5,502 nucleotides of DNA from Dehalococcoidia bacterium (GTDB lineage Bacteria; Chloroflexota; Dehalococcoidia; GIF9; UBA5629): contig JAFGLP010000114.1 in NCBI GenBank assembly GCA_016927965.1, forward strand, positions 1 to 5,502, written 5' to 3'. Below, piece after piece: positions 1 through 5,195 of this stretch. Within the stretch, counting starts at the first letter, position 1, and each line of letters starts with the position of its first letter. The translations under genes were made by a program, and so were the position numbers. Under the pieces are notes generated by a model, which made no database searches, was not told where the DNA came from, and saw only the letters and a program-made list of their open reading frames with translations.

Positions 1-257
1 AATATTATCTTAATCCAGGAGGTTAATAGTAAATAGCAATTAGGTACGGGATGGATATAGTACTAAGGTAATGGGGTATTTACGTATTTAATAGCCTTTA
101 ATGTTTATAAACGGTGAGGCAATCATTTAATAAGTTATCGGAACTGAACCGGGAATGTGACCGGCAACAGAAAGTCAGTGAAATAATTGATTATATGTTA
201 ATAATAAAATCGGAATATTTAATTCTGTTATGGAAGATTATGCCGCGACAAGCTTGA
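1..257. other. AT-rich non-coding stretch downstream of the cohesin operon
   Basis: No open frame of useful length is seen on either strand, and stops are frequent. The stretch lies 3' of the minus-strand cohesin genes, so it should hold their terminator, but I find no hairpin followed by a T-run. The nearest candidate is a weak CCGG/CCGG stem around 148-163 with no T tract. An AGGAGG at 18-23 on the plus strand is followed directly by stops rather than a start. One copy of AAACGGT (109-115) matches three copies in the 3334-3688 spacer. Confidence 0.6.
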
Positions 258-758
258 TCAGCGGGTAAAATTAATAGCCGGCGGTGCCGTCAGGTTCCCC
301 GGGACAGTATTTGTAACCATGTCAATCAGGGTTGTTGCATCATAGGCCTGGACATTTTCCAGAGTTAAACTGGTACTTGTCTGTTTTTGCCCTGTATTGC
401 TGAAGGATATCACGACCAGTGAGCCGTTGCCGCTTATTCCATTGGAATCGACCATGGCTACCCACACTCTACCGGGCTGTGAGATGCTGAAATCAATCAT
501 GGCGTTGTCTGCCAGTGCGCCCTTTTTCACTTCCTGCGCCTGCAGTACGGCAGGATCATAGACCAACTCGAACTCGAGGCTGCCAATATTGCTGGCGTTA
601 TTAGAATTAACGGACACCTCTACTTGCCCGGATGTAGTACTGCCACTTTTCAGCTTCTTAACTAAAGAAATGCAGCTCATACAACTGACATTAGATACTA
701 TTAATCCGCAAGCAACCAAAACAACTATAACTATTCGCATTACGTCACTTAACTTCAT
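258..758 (-). CDS. Small membrane-anchored cohesin-domain protein
   Basis: The product is about 166 residues and has a single cohesin-like domain, the module that binds dockerins through calcium-dependent protein-protein contacts. From the chosen ATG the N-terminus is short and basic (K2, R8), then hydrophobic, ending in Leu-Val-Ala-Cys, a good lipobox; a plain membrane anchor is the alternative because the hydrophobic run continues past this Cys. Two more Cys (VSC, MSC) follow closely. After a Ser/Thr/Gly linker comes the cohesin beta-sandwich, with NASNIGSLEFELVYDP, a VKKGAL strand-turn and an ISGNGSLVVISF strand, the same order of motifs as the cohesin of the upstream gene. I chose ATG at 758 because AAGGAAGG (767-774) lies 8 bases before it; the in-frame GTG at 765-767 overlaps that site. 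The gene starts 16 bases after the stop of the large cohesin-dockerin gene, so co-transcription is very likely. Inferred role: a surface socket for a dockerin protein, plausibly its neighbour. The fold call is fairly firm; the partner is inferred. Confidence 0.85.
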   Translation of the reverse strand: MKLSDVMRIVIVVLVACGLIVSNVSCMSCISLVKKLKSGSTTSGQVEVSVNSNNASNIGSLEFELVYDPAVLQAQEVKKGALADNAMIDFSISQPGRVWVAMVDSNGISGNGSLVVISFSNTGQKQTSTSLTLENVQAYDATTLIDMVTNTVPGNLTAPPAINFTR

Positions 759-766
759 AATATTCA

Positions 767-774
767 CCTTCCTT
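767..774 (-). promoter_or_regulatory. Ribosome binding site of the small cohesin gene
   Basis: The minus strand reads AAGGAAGG immediately after the upstream TAA stop (775-777) and 8 bases before the ATG at 758. It overlaps the alternative GTG start at 767, which argues for the ATG and for direct translational re-initiation within one transcript. Confidence 0.7.
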
Positions 775-3333
775 TTATTTGGGCCGGGCCATCTCTAAGA
801 TCAAACGTGAATCTTCCGGGGTGACCTGCCCGTCTCCGTTAATATCAAGTATCAGGTCTGCAGGAAGAAGCTGCACATACATCTTCAGGGCAATCAGGGC
901 ATCCAGCACGGAGATTTTACCGTCACCGTTCCCGTCTCCAACCTGCTTTTGTCCTATACTGAACTCTCCATTAAGTGCATTCACGGATAAAGTGTTGCCG
1001 GAAGAACTGGTTGCCAGAATCTCCGATAGTGTTAGCGGACTTTTACTACCCTCGGCACCTACTGCCTTGAATTCTATAATGGCCGCAGAGCCCGTGCCGC
1101 TGATATCCTGGGGAGCTGCAAAACCAAAAATAATGTTATTGGACTGGACATTTGAAGTGAATGTTGAAGAAGACATGAGGGAGCCTTTGGATACTTTTAC
1201 AACCTGGGCTACTGAAGGGTCGAAGCCCAGCCTGAAACCAAGGCTGCCTACGTTGCTGGCATTCTGGAAATAAACCGGCACCTGGACCGTGTTGCCCTGT
1301 GCTGCGGTTCTGGATTCGGCAATAAGCGAAGTGCCAGCAGGAGCAGTGGTAGAAGTAGTTACAGGCACATTCGATACTGTGCCGTCAGCCGACAGTACCA
1401 ATACCGGACGGTGTGCGATATCAGTATTCTCTTTTGAAAAGTACGCTGACGCACCCTCAACTGTAGGCTGGTCATCAGTTCTCTTGATCATCAGGCCATA
1501 GTTGGCTGTGCCACCTTGCCAATTCTGCACCAGCGATGTAATGTCTATCTCTACCCAGGATGGCACTGTATTTGCAGAGTTGAAGGTCGTTACAGGTATG
1601 GGATCGAAGGAGGGCTGTTGCATCCAGCACAATTCACCGGGGTCGGCTTTCTCCTCTACATTCCCTGAGTGATAGGTATCTGTGCCCTCGGCCCAGGGGC
1701 TGGTTACTCTGTAAACACCAAGGGAATGGGCTGAACCCGCCTGATGGTACTGGTAGAGTTTGAGAACAGCCTTGCTGAAACCCTGGCCGGCTGGCAGGTC
1801 AAACCTCAGGTAGCAGCGTCTTCCTCCACCCGTAGGATTCCAGCCGGCTCCCATGGTTACGTACTGGCCCCAATTGGCCCAGTTCCAGTTACGATATGAA
1901 TAAGCATAGACATCCCCATCGGCCACTGGATAAAGCTGTTGCTGCCCGGTGACTGCAGAAGTAGGTGCAGGGGTTGTAGTTGTAGTGGTAGTAGTGCCTT
2001 TCGGTTGTCCAATTACCGTTATATTCCTCCAGCAAGCCCTGCCCAGACAATATTTGCCTCCGTCGGCGCGAGCGTCAGTTCCATCCTCCGCATCGCCGAA
2101 ATAGATGCAGTTTATACAATTATTTTTCACATCAGAAGAAAGTTTGTAAAAAGCATCTGCTTTAGTTTTGGATATTCCGGTGGCGGTACTGACTTTCTCG
2201 CCGTCTATGTATACGTCGAACGTTTCTTGTGTTGGATGAGCGTCCATCCTGATTTTATACCACTGGTTTACTTGTAGATTGCCAGGAATTTGACGCAGGC
2301 TATATGAGGCTCCCGGTTGATGGTGAGATAGACCCGTACCCCAGTCTACATCAAGAGATAGATAGCCGTCGCTGTAGATAACGATGTAATGGTTAGCTTG
2401 CTCTGTGAGTTTGAAATTGAGCTCTACCGTATAGTCAGTTGAGATATCGTATAACCTGGGTGACTTCGCCCAGGCGCCTCCAGTCCCCATGGAATCAATA
2501 CACATCTCACCTTGACGCAGACTTATCGTACCTTGCCCGTGTTGGTAAGGAGTCCAATTGGTATAAGGGTAGTAGAATGTTTGACGTGGTAAAGTGCTCG
2601 CAGAGGTAGTAGTGGTAGTAGTAGTAGTTGTTGTTGTAGTATTGGTGGTGGTGGATGATGACCCCGTTCCAGAGCTCCTGCTTTCGTAGCAGGCCTTTGT
2701 CTTTACATATAGTTCGTATGCTGCCTTAGCTTGTGGCGTATCCCCCTCGCCCTCAGACATTAAATAGGTTAGCCTGTTGTAAGCTGCCATATACTGTTGA
2801 TACGCCTCTTTAACATCCTGAGGACAATCATACTCTGCCCCGGTACTCGTGGGCCCCGGAGTAGCCGGCACGCCAGAAGTTCCAACACCTTCAAAAGTTC
2901 TGGTGCCATTGATTTGATATACCCATTCAATTCCATACTCGACAGGGTCCAGCCAATCATAGGTTTCATCAATGTAGAACTTGCCATACTTACCATTTGA
3001 TCGCACAACGTACGAATGCCCGTCAAGCGGTGTTGCCATTTCCTGATATCCGGATGCCGGGGCCTCGCCTATCTCATAAAGATCTATCACTCCCATATCA
3101 ATTATGCCGGGAGAGTCAAAAACATGGATTCCTCTGGGTGCCATGAAGAAGTCCCCGCTGCCCAGGGTAACCTGTCCCGATGAAAAGCTGAAGGCTTCAT
3201 TTGTCTTATCCCAGTCTTTTATTTTGGCATATCCGCTGACGAGACCGGAGTCAGCGACAACGGGCATTGATATGGACAATAGAGCCAGGGTAAGAATTGC
3301 AATAAATATTTTAGATACCATGCTTGTCTTCAT
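775..3333 (-). CDS. Secreted multidomain cohesin-dockerin protein with DNRLRE and lectin-like domains
   Basis: The product is 852 residues. Visible order: Sec signal peptide 1-27 (cleavage after VVA); a beta-rich N-terminal domain, about 28-150, that I do not recognise; a helical hairpin 166-218 bounded by C170 and C215; a Thr-rich linker 225-246; a beta-sandwich 250-443 resembling concanavalin-type/LamG lectin folds, with Cys at 278, 406, 409, 429 and 434; a second Thr linker 447-454; a DNRLRE (CBM96-like) domain 464-648, with PVADGDVY, YLRFDLP, WVEIDITSLVQNW, NYGLMIK and HRPVLVL; a short Thr/Pro linker; a cohesin 668-795 with NASNVGSLGF; and a dockerin 799-848. The dockerin has two calcium loops, GDGNGDGKISVLD (D800, N802, D804, D811) and LDINGDGQVTPED (D830, N832, D834, D841). 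No hydrolase motif is seen, so binding or scaffolding is more likely than catalysis. The ATG start follows AAGGAGG by 6 bases. It is the first gene of a two-gene unit with a membrane-anchored cohesin. Cohesin and dockerin in one chain suggest chain or branched assembly (inference). Confidence 0.9.
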   Translation of the reverse strand: MKTSMVSKIFIAILTLALLSISMPVVADSGLVSGYAKIKDWDKTNEAFSFSSGQVTLGSGDFFMAPRGIHVFDSPGIIDMGVIDLYEIGEAPASGYQEMATPLDGHSYVVRSNGKYGKFYIDETYDWLDPVEYGIEWVYQINGTRTFEGVGTSGVPATPGPTSTGAEYDCPQDVKEAYQQYMAAYNRLTYLMSEGEGDTPQAKAAYELYVKTKACYESRSSGTGSSSTTTNTTTTTTTTTTTTSASTLPRQTFYYPYTNWTPYQHGQGTISLRQGEMCIDSMGTGGAWAKSPRLYDISTDYTVELNFKLTEQANHYIVIYSDGYLSLDVDWGTGLSHHQPGASYSLRQIPGNLQVNQWYKIRMDAHPTQETFDVYIDGEKVSTATGISKTKADAFYKLSSDVKNNCINCIYFGDAEDGTDARADGGKYCLGRACWRNITVIGQPKGTTTTTTTTPAPTSAVTGQQQLYPVADGDVYAYSYRNWNWANWGQYVTMGAGWNPTGGGRRCYLRFDLPAGQGFSKAVLKLYQYHQAGSAHSLGVYRVTSPWAEGTDTYHSGNVEEKADPGELCWMQQPSFDPIPVTTFNSANTVPSWVEIDITSLVQNWQGGTANYGLMIKRTDDQPTVEGASAYFSKENTDIAHRPVLVLSADGTVSNVPVTTSTTAPAGTSLIAESRTAAQGNTVQVPVYFQNASNVGSLGFRLGFDPSVAQVVKVSKGSLMSSSTFTSNVQSNNIIFGFAAPQDISGTGSAAIIEFKAVGAEGSKSPLTLSEILATSSSGNTLSVNALNGEFSIGQKQVGDGNGDGKISVLDALIALKMYVQLLPADLILDINGDGQVTPEDSRLILEMARPK
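799..939 (-). other. Dockerin module coding segment (type I-like, two calcium loops)
   Basis: Encodes residues 799-845 of the large protein. Each repeat has the D-x-N-x-D-G core followed by an Asp at loop position 12, then a helix (ALIALKMYV and SRLILEMA). This matches the F-hand/EF-like duplicated dockerin repeat. The second helix is cut short and the protein ends seven residues past it, as is usual for C-terminal dockerins. Confidence 0.88.
949..1332 (-). other. Cohesin module coding segment in the large protein
   Basis: Encodes about residues 668-795. The beta-strand pattern is GNTVQVPVYFQNASNVGSLGFRLGFDP, VVKVSKGSL, NIIFGFAAPQDISGTGSAAIIEFKA and SPLTLSEI, typical of cohesins. It shares the NASN[VI]GSL strand-turn and the [KV]KGxL and ISGxGS positions with the cohesin of the downstream gene, so the two look like divergent copies or close relatives. 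Confidence 0.85.
1390..1944 (-). other. DNRLRE / CBM96-like domain coding segment
   Basis: Encodes about residues 464-648. It begins PVADGDVYAYSY and has the hallmark sequence of this family: an RxYLRFDLP strand, AVLKLY, a VYRVTSPWAEGTDTYHSG segment, IDITSLVQNW and NYGLMIK, closing with FSKEN..HRPVLVL. DNRLRE-type domains are common in secreted, often carbohydrate- or surface-binding proteins; the ligand here is unknown. Confidence 0.8.
1972..1995 (-). repeat. Thr-codon trinucleotide tract, linker 2
   Basis: Eight consecutive Thr codons (residues 447-454) written with mixed ACT/ACA/ACC third bases. The tract separates the lectin-like domain from the DNRLRE domain and is followed by a Pro/Ala/Thr stretch. 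It is likely an extended, possibly O-glycosylated linker. Confidence 0.8.
2605..2652 (-). repeat. Thr-codon trinucleotide tract, linker 1
   Basis: Sixteen codons (residues 228-243) encode Thr apart from one Asn at residue 231. The codons are runs of ACT and ACA with some ACC, so the DNA is an imperfect triplet repeat. It forms the linker between the helical hairpin and the lectin-like domain. Slippage here would change linker length without shifting the frame. Confidence 0.85.
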
Positions 3334-3339
3334 ACCGAG

Positions 3340-3346
3340 CCTCCTT
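3340..3346 (-). promoter_or_regulatory. Ribosome binding site of the large cohesin-dockerin gene
   Basis: The minus strand reads AAGGAGG 6 bases before the ATG at 3333. It is near-consensus at good spacing and fixes this start over the next Met at residue 5. Confidence 0.85.
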
Positions 3347-3427
3347 CATCTGCAAATTAATGAGAATATACATGTAATGGGTTAATCATTTTTGAGGGGA
3401 ATGCTATATAGATAACAATTAATTAGT

Positions 3428-3456
3428 ATTATAAGCAATAAGTCAGTAATAGACAA
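3428..3456 (-). promoter_or_regulatory. Sigma70-type promoter of the cohesin operon
   Basis: On the minus strand, TTGTCT (3451-3456) is followed by a 17-base spacer and a perfect TATAAT (3428-3433). Transcription should start near 3421, leaving a leader of about 88 bases before the ATG at 3333. No other minus-strand candidate in the spacer is as good. Confidence 0.6.
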
Positions 3457-3503
3457 CTTACCATTGTTCGCAAATGACGTTTGGCTAAAGCTATCCTTTT
3501 ATA

Positions 3504-3620
3504 AAACGGTGTTCTCTAATGTTGAGTGAAACGGTTAGTTTTGCAGAGATGCTGCTGTAGATGTAAATCCCGCAAAGAGCTATGTGAACTGAATTCATTG
3601 TAATATAATATTCAAACGGT
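3504..3620 (+). repeat. Three direct copies of AAACGGT in the divergent spacer
   Basis: AAACGGT occurs at 3504-3510, 3529-3535 and 3614-3620, all in the same orientation; a fourth copy is at 109-115. I found no copy, in either orientation, inside the coding regions. The copies lie upstream of the minus-strand promoter and upstream of or near the plus-strand promoter candidates. They could be binding sites for a regulator of one or both units, but the identity is unknown. Confidence 0.4.
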
Positions 3621-3637
3621 ATTAAGAGATATCTTTA

Positions 3638-3666
3638 CTGACTTGAATTACTAATTCGAATATTCT
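3638..3666 (+). promoter_or_regulatory. Candidate promoter of the DUF62-like lipoprotein gene
   Basis: CTGACT (3638-3643), a 17-base spacer, then TATTCT (3661-3666), each matching four of six consensus bases. Transcription would start near 3673, about 31 bases before the TTG start at 3704. A perfect TATAAT at 3604-3609 lacks a convincing -35, so it is a weaker alternative. Confidence 0.35.
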
Positions 3667-3691
3667 TTATCCAGCTTATATAAAGCTGATG

Positions 3692-3699
3692 AAAGGAGG
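3692..3699 (+). promoter_or_regulatory. Ribosome binding site that decides the lipoprotein start
   Basis: AAAGGAGG is a strong site but lies downstream of the ATG at 3689 and 4 bases upstream of an in-frame TTG at 3704. The ATG has no purine-rich site before it. This favours the TTG, although the spacing is slightly short. Confidence 0.65.
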
Positions 3700-3703
3700 A
3701 ACT

Positions 3704-4588
3704 TTGAAGAACACAAACCTGATTTCCGCTGTGCTCTTTTTCATATTCATGATTGTTTCTTGTTTCCCAGGGTGCGCTGCTCAAAATGAAATAGATATGC
3801 CGGTAGTGCTGCTGACAGACTATGGTATAGAAGATTACCGTATAGCTGAGCTGAAGGGAATTATCTTAACTAACAATCCGCAGGCCAGAATTATAGACGC
3901 TTCTCATAGTATCCCGGCGTTCGATATAGCTACCGGGGCTTTTATGCTTGACGTCGCAGCCAGGGAATTCCCGGAAAATATTGTGTTTATTGCCATCGTT
4001 GCTCCTTATACTCAACCGGAAACCACATACCTGGTGCTTACTACTGAAAAAAATCAACTTTTCGTTTTGCCAGATAATGGATTGCTCACATATGTGGTTA
4101 AAAATATGAGAATAAAGGCCCTTTATCGTGCAACAGATGAAAAACTATTTAATCGGCCGATGAGTGAACTTGTTGCTGAACGCGTACAGGGTAAAATTGG
4201 TGCAATTCTTGCTGCCGGGTATGATCCCGGCGATCTGGGCGTTCCTGCAACCAAATACCGGACACTGGATGTTCAAGAGCCTGCGATTTCCGGCAGCAAG
4301 GTTATGGGGACGGTAGTCTTTATTGATGCATATGGTAATGCCGTAACCAATTTATCGAAGGAGACGGCAGAAGAACTTGGTTTAAAGCCAGGAGATAAAG
4401 TATGGGTAACATTATTGCAGACCCAGATTTCTGCCACCTGGGGCACTATATATTCGGATGTGCCAGAAGGCAAGGAGGTCGTGTTTATTTGCAATAATCT
4501 AGATATGGTTCAGCTGTCAATAAACCTTGGCAGCTTTGCTGATAAATATGGGGTTAAAGCTGGTAGCAGGATTCAAATAGAGAAATAA
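3704..4588 (+). CDS. Lipoprotein-like DUF62 / SAM hydroxide adenosyltransferase homologue with altered active site
   Basis: The product is 294 residues from TTG, or 299 from the in-frame ATG at 3689 (numbering below uses the ATG). The TTG start gives a typical signal peptide (Lys, then LISAVLFFIFM) ending in the lipobox Ile-Val-Ser-Cys (C25). The mature part is a two-domain DUF62 protein. The N-domain has LLTDYG (41-46), IIDASHSIP (68-76) and LPDNGLL (127-133); the C-domain has FIDAYGNAVTNL (211-222) and IYSDVPEGK (254-262). Classical members hydrolyse S-adenosylmethionine to adenosine and methionine using an Asp-Arg-His set, with Asp and Arg in VVDPGVGxxRR and His in TFHGRD. Here the first segment is IVAPYTQPETT, so Asp is Ala and both Arg are Thr, and no HGRD is found where expected (about 160-168). 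I infer a catalytically dead or repurposed exported protein. Family membership is strong; loss of activity is inferred from by-eye alignment. It is divergent from the cohesin operon and convergent with a tRNA 8 bases beyond its stop. Confidence 0.88.
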   Translation: MKNTNLISAVLFFIFMIVSCFPGCAAQNEIDMPVVLLTDYGIEDYRIAELKGIILTNNPQARIIDASHSIPAFDIATGAFMLDVAAREFPENIVFIAIVAPYTQPETTYLVLTTEKNQLFVLPDNGLLTYVVKNMRIKALYRATDEKLFNRPMSELVAERVQGKIGAILAAGYDPGDLGVPATKYRTLDVQEPAISGSKVMGTVVFIDAYGNAVTNLSKETAEELGLKPGDKVWVTLLQTQISATWGTIYSDVPEGKEVVFICNNLDMVQLSINLGSFADKYGVKAGSRIQIEK

Positions 4589-4596
4589 TCTAAAGA

Positions 4597-4671
4597 TGGA
4601 GCGGGAGACGGGATTCGAACCCGCGACAGCCTGCTTGGAAGGCAGGAACTCTACCACTGAGTTACTCCCGC
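4597..4671 (-). tRNA. tRNA-Gly (anticodon UCC)
   Basis: The minus strand folds as a complete cloverleaf: acceptor GCGGGAG/CTCCCGC, D arm ACTC-AGTGGTA-GAGT, anticodon arm CCTGC-CTTCCAA-GCAGG with anticodon TCC (plus-strand GGA at 4637-4639), a five-base variable loop, and T arm GCGGG-TTCGAAT-CCCGT. Discriminator T and the CCA end are encoded (4597-4600). It decodes GGA/GGG glycine codons. Its 3' end lies only 8 bases from the stop of the convergent lipoprotein gene, and no hairpin terminator lies in between. Confidence 0.97.
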
Positions 4672-4683
4672 AAAAGTGGATTC

Positions 4684-4712
4684 ATTGTAATACCCGGCTA
4701 CGTTTCTGTCAA
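4684..4712 (-). promoter_or_regulatory. Promoter of the tRNA-Gly gene
   Basis: On the minus strand, a perfect TTGACA (4707-4712), a 17-base spacer and TACAAT (4684-4689, five of six). Transcription would start near 4677, only about 6 bases before the mature tRNA 5' end, as is normal for a singly transcribed tRNA. Confidence 0.75.
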
Positions 4713-4787
4713 AGCCAAGTTGATTATTCAGACAGGTTGAATTCACCATATATACAAGTTACAAGCAGAAAATAGTCTAAAAATTGC

Positions 4788-4816
4788 TTGACATTATATA
4801 GTTGTGAGCATATTAT
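4788..4816 (+). promoter_or_regulatory. Near-consensus sigma70 promoter of the 107-residue protein gene
   Basis: TTGACA (4788-4793, six of six), a 17-base spacer, then TATTAT (4811-4816, five of six). Transcription should start near 4823, giving a leader of about 29 bases before the ATG at 4852. This predicts strong, probably constitutive expression, since I see no operator-like repeat next to it. Confidence 0.8.
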
Positions 4817-4838
4817 AAAGTCAAATAATAGCTAGAAC

Positions 4839-4844
4839 GGGAGG
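4839..4844 (+). promoter_or_regulatory. Ribosome binding site of the 107-residue protein gene
   Basis: GGGAGG lies 7 bases before the ATG at 4852, supporting both the gene and this start. Confidence 0.8.
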
Positions 4845-4851
4845 TCGTTTT

Positions 4852-5175
4852 ATGGCAAACGATGGATATACATCGCGGCCTTACGAAGATCAGGAGTTGC
4901 TTTCTATTGACCGATTAAAAAGGGCGGTCATGAATAGAATCATTGAAATCGCTGAAGCCCTGATGGATGAGGAGTTTCCCATTAAGGACGAAAGACTTAA
5001 TGAACTGTTCGTCGAAGAATGGCACAGGGCAATGCTGGCAGTCAGGAACTCACCACAAGCCAAGGAAGCATACAAGAAGTGGCTGGAATCCAGGATGATC
5101 GGCATGCTGGATGCGCAAATCAAAGAGGACCGCGAACAGCTTAATTCTATGGGAGTCCAGGAAAAGAGCCTGTAA
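4852..5175 (+). CDS. Hypothetical small charged helical protein (107 residues)
   Basis: I do not recognise the family. The product has no signal peptide or membrane segment, so it is probably cytoplasmic. It is highly charged and predicted nearly all helical: one helix around 18-41 (RLKRAVMNRIIEIAEALMDE), then 45-65, then 68-98 starting at a Pro cap (SPQAKEAYKKWLES), ending in a short polar tail. It has no Cys. A near-perfect promoter and a good Shine-Dalgarno site precede it, and a strong terminator follows its stop by 20 bases, so it is a monocistronic and probably well expressed gene. Its SPQAKEAY motif resembles TPQAKAAY in the helical hairpin of the large cohesin-dockerin protein, where the DNA also matches 19 of 21 bases. 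That may be chance or shared ancestry. That it is a real gene is well supported; its function is unknown. Confidence 0.85.
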   Translation: MANDGYTSRPYEDQELLSIDRLKRAVMNRIIEIAEALMDEEFPIKDERLNELFVEEWHRAMLAVRNSPQAKEAYKKWLESRMIGMLDAQIKEDREQLNSMGVQEKSL

Positions 5176-5195
5176 AACAGCTTTCAGGGGTTAGT

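Larger units (their letters stand above)
3334..3688. other. Divergent AT-rich regulatory spacer
   Basis: The 355-base gap lies between divergently transcribed secreted-protein genes, and I find no gene in it. It holds a good minus-strand promoter (3428-3456), a weaker plus-strand promoter candidate (3638-3666), a TATAAT at 3604-3609 with no convincing -35, and three direct copies of AAACGGT at 3504, 3529 and 3614. The minus-strand leader is predicted at about 88 bases, long enough for regulation, but I see no recognised riboswitch. Confidence 0.65.

Noticed and set aside
148..163. Possible hairpin CCGG...CCGG as terminator of the cohesin operon
   Set aside because: The stem is only 4-5 pairs with an 8-base loop and no T-run follows on the minus strand.
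1..257. Riboswitch or small RNA in the 5' stretch
   Set aside because: I compared it by eye with common bacterial riboswitch cores (for example the c-di-GMP class I core) and found no match; its AT-rich composition gives no strong structure.
779..1273. Plus-strand 164-codon open frame inside the cohesin-dockerin gene
   Set aside because: It lies entirely opposite dockerin and cohesin coding sequence with clear family motifs, and has no credible ribosome site or domain.
1939..2277. Plus-strand 112-codon open frame with Ser/Cys-rich start
   Set aside because: It is antisense to the lectin-like domain and a Thr-codon tract; its Ser/Cys richness is a by-product of the opposite strand's codons.
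1972..2652. CRISPR-like or minisatellite array from the Thr-codon repeats
   Set aside because: The repeats are triplet runs in frame inside a protein linker, with no spaced repeat units.
2769..3026. Minus-strand 85-codon frame within the large gene
   Set aside because: It is a shifted frame of the N-terminal domain region, which is continuous and sensible in the main frame, so it is not a frameshifted gene.
3593..3605. 13-base direct repeat ATTCATTGTAATA, also at 4680-4692
   Set aside because: In an AT-rich window of this size a 13-base repeat is not clearly above chance, although the second copy overlaps the tRNA promoter.
4597..4671. tRNA as an integration (att) site of a mobile element
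   Set aside because: No integrase gene, and no partial copy of the tRNA 3' end elsewhere in the window.
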